64,000 nt of DNA from Cellulosilyticum sp. I15G10I2. Its GTDB lineage: Bacteria; Bacillota; Clostridia; Lachnospirales; Cellulosilyticaceae. Numbering within the stretch: the stretch's first letter is position 1; each line of letters begins with the position of its first letter. The notes under the pieces were generated by a model, which saw nothing but the letters and a program-made list of their open reading frames with translations, did not search any database and was not told where the DNA came from. Made by a program: the position numbers and the translations under genes. Positions 42,027 to 50,103 of this stretch are shown piece after piece. The stretch lies in assembly GCF_900095725.1 (NCBI RefSeq), contig NZ_FMMP01000009.1, positions 248,001 to 312,000 of the forward strand. Direction: 5' to 3'.

Positions 42027-43391
42027 TTAGAAAGGCAGTGTAAAAAATCTGCCGCTAAAAAAGATCTCTGCTGCAATTAAAGTAAGGATAAGATTAAAGG
42101 CTTGCCCTACTAGATAGAGTGCAAGCGGCTTACCGCCTTTTACCATACCAGCCATTTCTTTAAAGTTGGATTCCAACCCTATACTAATAAAAGCTAAAGT
42201 AAAGAAAAACTCACGGAATCCATTTGTTGTCTTCAAGCTGACATCTACTATATCTTGCGGAAGGAAGAATGAAAATAATAGTGAAGCACCGATAAACCCA
42301 AAAATAAACTTAGGCATTCTCACCCAAACTTCAGCAGGTCCTACCGTAACCTCACTTGCTGATTTTTTCTCTACGACTGTGGCAAAGAAAATAGCTATGG
42401 CAAAAGCAACCACACCAATTAAGATATTTTGTACCATTTTAATAACCGACGCAACTTCTAGTGCATCTTCCCCGAGCATAGCCCCTGCTGCAACAACTGC
42501 TCCCGTCGCATCGATTGTGCCGCCCAGCCAAGCTCCGCCAACAATCGGATCTATGCCTAGAGCATTAACAAGAGCCGGCATGCCAATCATCATAATCACT
42601 GTAAAGATAAGTGTAATAGAAATAGCAAGACTGATCTCTTCTTTTTTGGATTTAGAGGCTGTCCCTGCAGCAATGGCTGCCGATACACCACATACTGAAG
42701 TAGCCGAAGCTATCGTTATTGCTAAACCTTTACTATCTTGCATCTTTAGAACCTTTTGTGAAAACCAGTACATTGCTATAAGGACAATAGGTGTTACCAC
42801 CCAAGCAACTCCAAGCCCCATAAAACCTAGTGCCAGCACACGATTAAATAAAATAGAAGCACCAAGCAGTACCAATCCTGTTTTTATGTACAATTCTGTA
42901 CGAATAGCTGCTTTAATAAAATGAGGTACCTTAATCGTATTACTAATAAAGATACCAATTCCTAGTGCCCAGATTACACTATTAAAACCATAATGTCTCC
43001 AAGGGTCATAATTTCCACCGAGTTCTGCTAAGATAGCTAAAGCAAAAACAAAAGGAAATGCTATGATAAATTTTTTCAAATCATCTTTTTTGATAAATAA
43101 AATCGCCAAACCAAATAAAGCTAAACTGATGATCCCTGTTATAAAAATGCCTGATAAACTCTCAAGGGGGATAGCTGATGCAATGGTCTCTGCGCCTTTT
43201 CTTCCAGGTCCCCATCTTAGCGGCAGTGTCGGTGAAGCTATGACACCTGCAATAGAAGCTATGATAAGTATAAATCCTAACCAAACTGTCCACCAATCTT
43301 CTTTTTTCCATAATGATGAGAAGTTAACGGCTAGTTTGTTCGTGTTCGTCCACCCTTTAGGCGCTGCTGCTAAGTCAATTTCGTTCTTCAT
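42027..43391 (-). CDS. YeiH family putative sulfate exporter
   Basis: The 454-residue membrane protein has about eleven helices and the YeiH/PSE signature stretches TSVCGVSAAIAAG, GMPALVNALGIDPIVGGAWLGGTIDATGAV and EFFFTLAFISIGLESNFKEM. Most relatives have about 340 residues; here an N-terminal segment (about 1-110) with two more helices is added. The family is annotated as sulfate or anion exporters, but experimental support is thin. AAGGGGG precedes ATG 43391. A small membrane peptide gene follows by 32 bases. There is no LysR regulator beside it, as often seen elsewhere. Confidence 0.85.
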   Translation of the reverse strand: MKNEIDLAAAPKGWTNTNKLAVNFSSLWKKEDWWTVWLGFILIIASIAGVIASPTLPLRWGPGRKGAETIASAIPLESLSGIFITGIISLALFGLAILFIKKDDLKKFIIAFPFVFALAILAELGGNYDPWRHYGFNSVIWALGIGIFISNTIKVPHFIKAAIRTELYIKTGLVLLGASILFNRVLALGFMGLGVAWVVTPIVLIAMYWFSQKVLKMQDSKGLAITIASATSVCGVSAAIAAGTASKSKKEEISLAISITLIFTVIMMIGMPALVNALGIDPIVGGAWLGGTIDATGAVVAAGAMLGEDALEVASVIKMVQNILIGVVAFAIAIFFATVVEKKSASEVTVGPAEVWVRMPKFIFGFIGASLLFSFFLPQDIVDVSLKTTNGFREFFFTLAFISIGLESNFKEMAGMVKGGKPLALYLVGQAFNLILTLIAAEIFFSGRFFTLPF

Positions 43392-43525
43392 TAAAAGTCC
43401 CCCTTAGTCAAGTTAAATGTCATCCCGCATAATCCCTGTATTACATATAGGAATACTAGGTATTGTTGTTATTATATTATATGATCCCCTAACTTGTGTC
43501 AATAGTTTTTTATATTGTGACAACA

Positions 43526-43557
43526 AAAAAGGCCCTATCTGATTAAAGATTGAGCCT
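43526..43557 (-). terminator. Terminator of the FMN reductase gene
   Basis: AGGC/GCCT and ATCT/AGAT stems with internal mismatches form a hairpin within 43530-43557, followed on the minus strand by CCTTTTTTG. It lies about 46 bases after the stop codon. Confidence 0.65.
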
Positions 43558-43603
43558 GCTTGCTTCATTAAAATATTCGTGCCTATTAGACAAACTATTG
43601 ACG

Positions 43604-44407
43604 TTAGTGCTTGTCTCCCACACCCTTAGGGTAACTTTTGATCTTTAGATCCGCTAAAGCATTTGCTAAAGTGTGCGTGATAAGATTAATCTTTACTTGG
43701 ATATAGAAATTGCAGCCTGGATCAAGCCACCCCTTCTCTTTCCAATAATTATAATCTGCCTTTAGCCTATCTCCATTGCCAAAGGCCGCCTTTTGCAGCC
43801 GAAAGGCATAGAGCTTAAAAAAACCTGCCTTGGGTACCTTTTTGCACTTTAAGGCCATTACAAACTTTTCTGCTGCTTGGTCTGCAGCCTTCTGGATTTT
43901 TATCCACTGTTTTGCTGTATCTTCTTGTGATATCCCAGGTGATATAGCGGCGCCTAGCGTTACTGCTGTTTCAAACCCCCAGCTTCCTACACTATATTTA
44001 CAGATGGTGTTTACAATACCCGTTCCTAGAGCTCCTGTAGTCGATAAAACGAGGGCCTTTTTACCATGAAATCTTGGCCGATGACAAATATAAGCAAACC
44101 TGTCTAAAAAATTCTTAAACAGCCAAGACACATTCATCACGTATACAGGTGTCGCAAAGATAACAGCGTCTGCTTGCTGCATAGCTGCTTCAATCTTCAT
44201 TTGGTTATCCTGGAGCGGACAGTATGCTTCGCCATCAGCAAGGCAGCGGTAGCATCCAAGACATCCCTTAAGATCACTCTCTCTAAGATGCAGATACTCA
44301 AACTCAATGCCACACTCCCGTTTTTTCATAGCTTCCTCAAGCATCTTTGCGACCTTATAAGTGTTCCCTTTCCCTTTAGGACTTCCATTAACTACAAGTA
44401 TATGCAT
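43604..44407 (-). CDS. Flavodoxin-fold NADPH-dependent FMN reductase
   Basis: The 267-residue protein starts with the FMN phosphate loop VNGSPKGKGNTYKVA and has the Cys-rich GCLGCYRCLADGEAYC stretch, typical of iron-sulfur-flavoprotein-like or multimeric flavodoxin reductases. TPVYVMNVSWLFKNFLDR is the family's second motif. A C-terminal extension of about 80 residues is present. It likely reduces flavins, quinones or nitro compounds. ATG 44407 has a GAGGGGGAAGG site. It is near the TetR/hydrolase pair but 135 bases downstream of tetR, so co-transcription is possible. Confidence 0.83.
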   Translation of the reverse strand: MHILVVNGSPKGKGNTYKVAKMLEEAMKKRECGIEFEYLHLRESDLKGCLGCYRCLADGEAYCPLQDNQMKIEAAMQQADAVIFATPVYVMNVSWLFKNFLDRFAYICHRPRFHGKKALVLSTTGALGTGIVNTICKYSVGSWGFETAVTLGAAISPGISQEDTAKQWIKIQKAADQAAEKFVMALKCKKVPKAGFFKLYAFRLQKAAFGNGDRLKADYNYWKEKGWLDPGCNFYIQVKINLITHTLANALADLKIKSYPKGVGDKH

Positions 44408-44542
44408 CGCCCTTCCCCCTCTTTTTCATTAACACTCAATACGTATTGCTATTTTTCTGGCTATCCTTCTATGACTACCTACAATCGTTTTACAAGTATA
44501 TAAAAATAATTCATCTATTTTCTTAATGGTTTAGGCTGCTTG

Positions 44543-45109
44543 CTAGATGTCTAATGCCTTTAGAAAAACTTCTATTATTTCCTCGTAATCATCTAACTTA
44601 GTAGTATGGGGAATATCTTGTTCTTCGCCCAAGTAGTTTCTTAATCCGTGTTCTTTCAAAAAAACATATTGAATTGGTGCAACAACTTGAATAGCAAGAT
44701 ATTTGATCTCTTTTTCCGATAAATCAGGCTTTATTTCTTTTAACAACCCTACAATTGTTTCTGGTGTACTGAAACGATCACTGATTATCTCATCTCTAAT
44801 AAGTACACTTGTATACTTTTGATACTTACATACCACCATAGCCATAGCTATTAAAAATGTCCTCAGTTGCTGCTTTGGAGAGTCGTTAAGATTTGACAGT
44901 GTCTGAAAGGCTTCAATAGCAGCATCATCGATTATGGAAGAAATGGCTGCCACAATTAAGTTCCACTTACTCCCAAAATGATAATTAATCAGTCCAGTAG
45001 ATATATGTGCTTCATATGCGATTTGTCTTATAGTTAACGCTTCAACATCAAACTCATCCTCAAGCAGGTCAATGACTGCTTTAATCAGTCGTTCTTTTAT
45101 TTCTGACAT
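44543..45109 (-). CDS. TetR family regulator
   Basis: The 188-residue protein has a TetR HTH (about 5-52) with LTIRQIAYEAHISTGLINYHFGSKWNLI. The rest is helical with no named ligand domain. It lies nine bases after the membrane-anchored hydrolase gene on the same strand, so the two are one unit, with regulator second. GGAGG lies just upstream of ATG 45109. The ligand could be a substrate of the hydrolase or of the FMN reductase downstream. Confidence 0.87.
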   Translation of the reverse strand: MSEIKERLIKAVIDLLEDEFDVEALTIRQIAYEAHISTGLINYHFGSKWNLIVAAISSIIDDAAIEAFQTLSNLNDSPKQQLRTFLIAMAMVVCKYQKYTSVLIRDEIISDRFSTPETIVGLLKEIKPDLSEKEIKYLAIQVVAPIQYVFLKEHGLRNYLGEEQDIPHTTKLDDYEEIIEVFLKALDI

Positions 45110-45118
45110 ATAGCCTCC

Positions 45119-46093
45119 TTAAAACGTATTGCTGAAAAAGTGATTTATAGCTTCGGAAATTTTCTCATGATGACTGAAAAACATATGTCCACCTTCCTTA
45201 AAAGAGAGCAAAATAGAATGTGGAATTTTTTCATGGGTGTATTCAGCATAATAAAATGGCTGCAAAGTATCATCTTCAGCATGAATTACCAATGTTGGAG
45301 CTTTTATCTCCCAAATTGGATAATCTTCAGGTGATAATTCTTTAAATTGAATATTTGCATTGAAAATCCCCTTTTTTCTCAACGAAATAGGATTCATAAT
45401 TTCAAAAAACTCTCTAGCCATCTCCATTTCATCGGCTGTCATTTTTTCCTGAACTTCTTTAGATACCCCCAATACATTCAGTAAATCTGACTGGATATAC
45501 TCTGTAACCATCCAGAATAGAAAATCATTATTAAATATCGTTCCAAAAACGATTGACTGAATAGTTGTCAACTTTGGCGGTGTTTTACTTTTTGCACATA
45601 TCATTGTAAGTGATTTCACTCGTTCAGGGTACTTTATGCTGAATTTTAAGGCAGATGGCCCTCCATCAGAGACAGCTACCACATGAATTTCATTTATTCC
45701 TAATTTATCGAGTAATCCCCTGTACAGCGTCGCCTGATGATCCGGAGTAGGCTCTTCTGGCAATGGAGTATTTAGATATCCGAATCTGGACACTGCAATC
45801 ACCATGCAATCTTTTGGCAGGAATCTCTCAGCAAGCAGCAATCCTTGGTCATATCCGCCTCCAGCACCATGAATCATAAGAACAGGATCTCCTTTACCAG
45901 AGACTGCATATTCAATAGTACCCTGATCCGTTTCAACTACGACACTTTTGGCATTAGCTCTATCAATCTGGCTCGATTTAACTTTTAAAAACCGCTTATA
46001 CTGAATGCCCAGAAAAATAACAGCGGTACTTATTAATACAAAGATGATAATCACTGCTATTTTTTTTATAACACTCCTATTTAGTGTACTCAT
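45119..46093 (-). CDS. Membrane-anchored alpha/beta hydrolase
   Basis: The 324-residue protein has one N-terminal membrane helix (about 10-30, KKIAVIIIFVLISTAVIFLG), so the enzyme part is likely outside the cell. VLMIHGAGGGYDQG is the oxyanion-hole region and VVAVSDGGPSALKF the nucleophile elbow with Ser in VSDGG. HAEDDTLQP provides the acid and EGGHMFFSHH the His. I start at ATG 46093, after an AGGAAAG site; the longer frame adds a hydrophobic stretch before that site. A TGAAC/GTTCA inverted repeat (46109-46120) in the leader may be an operator for the TetR encoded downstream. Confidence 0.83.
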   Translation of the reverse strand: MSTLNRSVIKKIAVIIIFVLISTAVIFLGIQYKRFLKVKSSQIDRANAKSVVVETDQGTIEYAVSGKGDPVLMIHGAGGGYDQGLLLAERFLPKDCMVIAVSRFGYLNTPLPEEPTPDHQATLYRGLLDKLGINEIHVVAVSDGGPSALKFSIKYPERVKSLTMICAKSKTPPKLTTIQSIVFGTIFNNDFLFWMVTEYIQSDLLNVLGVSKEVQEKMTADEMEMAREFFEIMNPISLRKKGIFNANIQFKELSPEDYPIWEIKAPTLVIHAEDDTLQPFYYAEYTHEKIPHSILLSFKEGGHMFFSHHEKISEAINHFFSNTF

Positions 46094-46246
46094 CTTCACT
46101 TTCCTTTCTTGAACACGTTCATTTTTTATAAGTATAACTTGGAAAATGAATATAATCAATCAATGTAAGTTCAAATCGAATCCATTGAAAAGACTACCTT
46201 GTGGGGATTTGTTCAACACGTTTTAAATTCGAGAAACATTTTCTAT

Positions 46247-47728
46247 TTACTTTATATTACTTTGTAATCGTTGCTTTAGCACTGATATCCCCGAATGAAT
46301 ACCGATTAGAACAATAAAGATCTCCAGTCTGCCAAGTACCATACCAACCATTTGAACAATCAACGTTGCTGCTCCAGTTTCTGGGCCGGTTAATCCTATT
46401 GATAATCCCACCGTTCCCAGAGTGGATGCAAATTCAAACATTGCTTCAGTAAGCGTAACATTAGCTGTTAAGGTCATAAGCAGTGTACCAACGATATAAA
46501 TAACAAGGTAACATGAGATAAAACCCATGGTATCTGCTACGGTATCACTGTCAATAAGCGCCTTACCTTGAGCCTTGTAATAACTGTGCACTGTCACGTT
46601 ACGCGCTGGGTTTAGTCGTTTGCGTATATTCTCCCCAGTCACACGAAGCAGCAAGTATATGCGGTTAAGCTTAATACCGCCAGCCGTGGAGCCGAGGCCC
46701 CCACCAATTAACATGATTAAAATAAAAATACCAATACTAAATGGCGGCCAGTCACTATAGGATACATTAGAATAGCCGGTAGTTGATAGTGCAGATACTA
46801 CATTAAATATCGCTATCCGTATGCTTTCTGAAGCACTCATGTATAGCCTCGAAAACAATGCAAAAGCTGTAGTCGGTATCAATAATGCGAGAAGCACAAA
46901 CATAAAACGAATCTCACTTACACGTTGTACCTGACTAAACTTCATTCTTGTTATAAGCATCAGCACTGCAAAATTAGTGGTACCTATGAGCATCAGTACA
47001 ATGGTGACTATCTCTACCCCTAGACTACCGTATGCCCCAATACTATCCGTCCTAGTAGAAAAGCCACCGGTAGATAGTGCAGACATTGTATGCAGTAAGC
47101 TTTCAAAGGGATTCATCCCCATAAGAATATAGAGCAGTGTCCCTCCAAAGAGATAAGATAGGTACATCACTAAAATAATCTGCGCTGTTCTTTTAAGGTT
47201 TGGCATAAGCTTATCGGGATGTCCCTCAGCATTATACAGATTCATAGATTGCTTGCCTTGAATAAACATCACCATCACCATAACAAAGCCTAGTCCTCCG
47301 CAAAACTGCATAAAACTGCGGTGAAATAAAAATATATTGGGTGTAACGGTCACATCCATTACCGATAGGCCCGTAGTTGTCCATCCGCTTACCGCCTCAA
47401 ACAAGGCCTGTATAAAGGTTAATTGACCAGAGATAACAAATGGAAGTGAACCGGCAAAAAAGCCATAACACCAAGCAAATAACACTGTCAAACTGCTGTA
47501 TTGCATCGTACGCCGCCATTGGAGGCTGCTTTCATCATGCTTTAACATCAAACCTAGGACTAATCCCAGAATGATGGATGCAAGCGATGGTATGAGAAAC
47601 GCCGGTGCGTAATGTGCTTCATTAGGATAAAATGGCAATACCGCAAGCGGAGCGGCAATCAGTACCCCTATCATCAGCACTAACTTGCCGATATTATTAC
47701 AATTAGAAAAATATTGTTTTATAGTCAT
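46247..47728 (-). CDS. TrkH/KtrB-type potassium channel subunit
   Basis: The 493-residue membrane protein has four membrane-pore-membrane units with selectivity regions around SGWTTTGLSV, LSTGGFST, LSTTGYSN and LGTVGLSI, where Gly residues line the potassium filter. It is the translocating subunit of a Trk/Ktr uptake system. It overlaps the preceding TrkA-like gene by four bases, so both are made in step. The gating RCK subunits are the two proteins encoded upstream. It is the last gene of the unit. Confidence 0.92.
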   Translation of the reverse strand: MTIKQYFSNCNNIGKLVLMIGVLIAAPLAVLPFYPNEAHYAPAFLIPSLASIILGLVLGLMLKHDESSLQWRRTMQYSSLTVLFAWCYGFFAGSLPFVISGQLTFIQALFEAVSGWTTTGLSVMDVTVTPNIFLFHRSFMQFCGGLGFVMVMVMFIQGKQSMNLYNAEGHPDKLMPNLKRTAQIILVMYLSYLFGGTLLYILMGMNPFESLLHTMSALSTGGFSTRTDSIGAYGSLGVEIVTIVLMLIGTTNFAVLMLITRMKFSQVQRVSEIRFMFVLLALLIPTTAFALFSRLYMSASESIRIAIFNVVSALSTTGYSNVSYSDWPPFSIGIFILIMLIGGGLGSTAGGIKLNRIYLLLRVTGENIRKRLNPARNVTVHSYYKAQGKALIDSDTVADTMGFISCYLVIYIVGTLLMTLTANVTLTEAMFEFASTLGTVGLSIGLTGPETGAATLIVQMVGMVLGRLEIFIVLIGIHSGISVLKQRLQSNIK

Positions 47729-48393
47729 ATCTGTCCAGTCAACTCCTTAATAGCTGCTATCTCCTTTTTATCCGATGAGATTAAAATTAGCATATCTCCA
47801 GCAAGTATTCGTGTATCTCCTCGTGGGATCATGCTCTTCTCACCCCTAAGGATGCAACCTATAATAACTTCTTTGGGTAAGTTAATTTCCCAAAGCTTTT
47901 TACCCACAACTGGCGCTACCTCTGATATCGGCACCTCTGCAATACTGATACGTGCCTCTCCGATCGGCAGCAAGGTTGCGATCCCTTCTAGAAATGCTTG
48001 TTGCTCTATGATATTTGTAATTGCATTTACCGCACAAACAACGGAATCAATCCCCATCTTGTAGAAAAACTCGGTTTTCTTTGGATCATTGATCAAGGCT
48101 ACAGTTTTTTTAACATTAAATTTCTTCTTACAAAGTTCACAGATTACTAAATTGTCCTCGTCATATTGAGTAAGAGCGATAGCAATATCCGCATCCTGCA
48201 CATTGGCATCTTCCAAAACAAATGGTTTGGTTCCATCACCATGGATAACGACAAGAGATTGTATCCCTGCTAATATATGACACTTTTGAGAATCACTATT
48301 AATCGCCGTCACGCGATACCCCTTTTTTATAAGCGAATCGGCAAGCGAAAGCGTCTTATTAAAACCGCCAATTAGTAACACGTGCTTTTTCAT
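47725..48393 (-). CDS. TrkA-type RCK protein with TrkA_N and TrkA_C domains
   Basis: The 222-residue cytosolic protein has a Rossmann TrkA_N domain (about 1-125) with LLIGGFNKTLSLADSLIKKGY, which differs from the standard GxGxxG motif, and a TrkA_C domain (about 140-220) with KKLWEINLPKEVIIGCILRG and LAGDMLILISS. It should gate the TrkH channel by binding nucleotide and possibly another ligand. It overlaps both neighbours by four bases. With the N-domain protein upstream it may form a hetero-oligomeric RCK ring. Confidence 0.88.
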   Translation of the reverse strand: MKKHVLLIGGFNKTLSLADSLIKKGYRVTAINSDSQKCHILAGIQSLVVIHGDGTKPFVLEDANVQDADIAIALTQYDEDNLVICELCKKKFNVKKTVALINDPKKTEFFYKMGIDSVVCAVNAITNIIEQQAFLEGIATLLPIGEARISIAEVPISEVAPVVGKKLWEINLPKEVIIGCILRGEKSMIPRGDTRILAGDMLILISSDKKEIAAIKELTGQI

Positions 48394-48839
48394 ATATGCT
48401 CCTCCTTTTCAGTATTGTTAAGCAGCCTGTTGATCTCTTTGATAGACAAAACAGCAGGCGATATCGTATCAATACCGAATTCATAGTAAACACATTTAAG
48501 TTCTGGGTCATAAAGTCTAGCTATAACACGTTCCTTTTTGAAAATTTTCTTAGCCATCTGTGCGATCATGATATTTGTATTATCGTTATCTGTGACCAAA
48601 ATAACTACGGTTGCCTTTTCGACTTGCGCTTCATGGAGTATATCAATATCCGCGGCATCCCCCGTAAGTGTAAGCCCACCAAATGAAGGTGAGAGCTTGC
48701 GAAAAGAATCCTTATTACGGTCTATGATTAAGACATCTCCGCCTCGATCTGATAAATCATTGGCAAGGCTGGCGCCCAATCGTCCACAACCTATAATTAT
48801 CGTATAATCACTTGTTTTTTTTTGTGTAAATAACTTCAT
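48390..48839 (-). CDS. TrkA_N-only RCK protein
   Basis: The 149-residue protein is a single Rossmann TrkA_N domain with the classical nucleotide motif IIGCGRLGASLANDLSDRG and a binding-loop LTGDAADIDIL. It has no TrkA_C domain. It probably pairs with the following TrkA-type protein, so nucleotide binding and ligand binding may be shared between the two. I start at ATG 48839, eight bases after GGAGGG; the longer frame starts one codon earlier with TTG. Confidence 0.87.
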   Translation of the reverse strand: MKLFTQKKTSDYTIIIGCGRLGASLANDLSDRGGDVLIIDRNKDSFRKLSPSFGGLTLTGDAADIDILHEAQVEKATVVILVTDNDNTNIMIAQMAKKIFKKERVIARLYDPELKCVYYEFGIDTISPAVLSIKEINRLLNNTEKEEHI

Positions 48840-48842
48840 CAA

Positions 48843-49238
48843 TTAATCCCTCCTAATGACATGCCCAATTCCTTTGGCATCATATTCTACTTTATATAAG
48901 TTGTCTTGTTTTTCTTTTGAACAATCAGTTTCATCAAAGGCACATTTTCCTTTTGGAAAAAAAGTGGCGAAGCGGTTCAAATTGTATCGAGCTGCAATAT
49001 AAGTGGGATCAAGTGCCCACGCCGCACGAAAGTGCTTCATAGCATACAAGTGATCACCCTCCATTTCAAGCAGAATACCCATTAAATTATGCGGCTCAGG
49101 TGCGTGCGGATATCTGCCCATAGCATTTTGAATAAGCTCTCTACACACTTGATATTTATTTTGTTCTACAAGTTTTCTGACCGTGCCACATAAGGCAGTC
49201 AATTCTTGTTGGCTTTCTGGCATATTTATTTGTTTCAT
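48843..49238 (-). CDS. TPR-like protein of the Trk unit
   Basis: The 131-residue protein has about two helical TPR-like repeats (NKYQVCRELIQNAMGRYPH, then GDHLYAMKHFRAAWALDPTY) followed by a tail with two Cys (CAFDETDC). It is the first gene of the Trk unit, three bases before the TrkA_N gene. Such TPR proteins are seen in potassium loci of Firmicutes, but a role is not established. GGGGG precedes the ATG. The terminator upstream separates it from kdpE, so the Trk unit has its own promoter. Confidence 0.7.
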   Translation of the reverse strand: MKQINMPESQQELTALCGTVRKLVEQNKYQVCRELIQNAMGRYPHAPEPHNLMGILLEMEGDHLYAMKHFRAAWALDPTYIAARYNLNRFATFFPKGKCAFDETDCSKEKQDNLYKVEYDAKGIGHVIRRD

Positions 49239-49302
49239 AGCTTCTACCCCCTAATACATAAATGAGTTTAGATTGTTTGCATCTTCATACTAACAAAATT
49301 GC

Positions 49303-49352
49303 TGTGAGAATGGTGTGAGAAGTAGGCCTACCCCGTTAGAATTCTGTGAGAA
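49303..49352 (-). promoter_or_regulatory. Three direct repeats upstream of the Trk unit
   Basis: TGTGAGAA occurs at 49303-49310, 49314-49321 and 49345-49352 in the same direction, spaced 11 and 31 bases, one and three helix turns. OmpR/KdpE-type regulators bind direct repeats of this kind. The sites lie upstream of the TPR gene, with only a poor -35, which suits an activator. The likely regulator is the adjacent KdpE-like protein. Confidence 0.6.
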
Positions 49353-49355
49353 CGC

Positions 49356-49390
49356 AAAAAAAAGCCGCTGCGGTAAATTACCATAGCGAC
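49356..49390 (-). terminator. Terminator of the kdpDE-like operon
   Basis: GTCGCT-GGTAA pairs with TTACC-AGCGGC (49364-49390) with two mismatches, followed on the minus strand by eight T. It lies 14 bases after the kdpE-like stop. It makes the two-component operon a separate unit from the Trk genes. Confidence 0.88.
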
Positions 49391-49404
49391 CTTGATTTTA
49401 TCTT

Positions 49405-50103
49405 TTATTCATCTTTTAGCCTGTACCCAACACCTATTTCAGTTATTATATAGCGGGGTTTTGCAGGGTTTCTCTCAATTTTGCGGCGCAATCCTGCCAT
49501 CAATGTCCTAAGCGCCTGTGTATCTGTGCCATAACCCACTCCCCATATCTCTTTTATAATATAGCTAGTCGTTAACACCTTGCCAATGTTCTTAAAAAAT
49601 AGAGCCAGCAGGTTATACTCCATCGGTGTCATATGCAGCTCTATTTCATCAAGATAAACCAAATGTTTATTTAAGTCTATCTGCAGACCGCCAACTGAGA
49701 GAACAGCCTGTACCTTATCCCCGCTCTTCTTATATAAATGGCGGATGGCTACACGAATACGCGCCATAAGTTCGGTTGTGGAAAACGGCTTTGTCAGATA
49801 ATCGTCAGCACCTATGTCGAGTATAGCAGCCTTCTCCTTATCTTGATCACGTGCGGAGATAACGATGATTGGTATTTCCGACCATTCACGTACTTTTTTA
49901 ATAACATCCATACCGTCAAAATCAGGTAATCCAAGATCGAGCAGCATAAGGTCAATTTGTTCAGAAACAAGCGTGCCAAGTGCCCCTTGTGCAGTGCTAG
50001 CCGTAATATAATTGAATCCTTCCTGCTTAAGAGCATAGCAGATAAAGTTTCTGATTTGTGTATCGTCTTCTACCACAAGAATACATTCTTTAAAACTATT
50101 CAT
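49405..50103 (-). CDS. kdpE: KdpE-like response regulator
   Basis: The 232-residue OmpR-family regulator has a receiver domain (about 1-120; acidic pair in VVEDDTQIR, phosphorylated Asp in LMLLDLGLPDFDG, Lys in DDYLTKPFS) and a winged-helix DNA-binding domain (about 135-230; MEYNLLALFFKNIGKVLT, then ALRTLMAGLRRKIERNP). It most resembles KdpE. I start at ATG 50103, which has GGAGGTGG upstream and overlaps the kinase gene by eight bases; the longer frame lies inside the kinase gene. No kdpFABC is nearby. The likely target is the Trk unit downstream. Confidence 0.88.
   Translation of the reverse strand: MNSFKECILVVEDDTQIRNFICYALKQEGFNYITASTAQGALGTLVSEQIDLMLLDLGLPDFDGMDVIKKVREWSEIPIIVISARDQDKEKAAILDIGADDYLTKPFSTTELMARIRVAIRHLYKKSGDKVQAVLSVGGLQIDLNKHLVYLDEIELHMTPMEYNLLALFFKNIGKVLTTSYIIKEIWGVGYGTDTQALRTLMAGLRRKIERNPAKPRYIITEIGVGYRLKDE

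Noticed and set aside
42166-42924. 252-codon open frame on the plus strand inside the YeiH gene
   Set aside because: It is fully antisense to a well-supported transporter, lacks a ribosome-binding site and has a low-complexity Ile/Ala/Pro composition typical of antisense frames.
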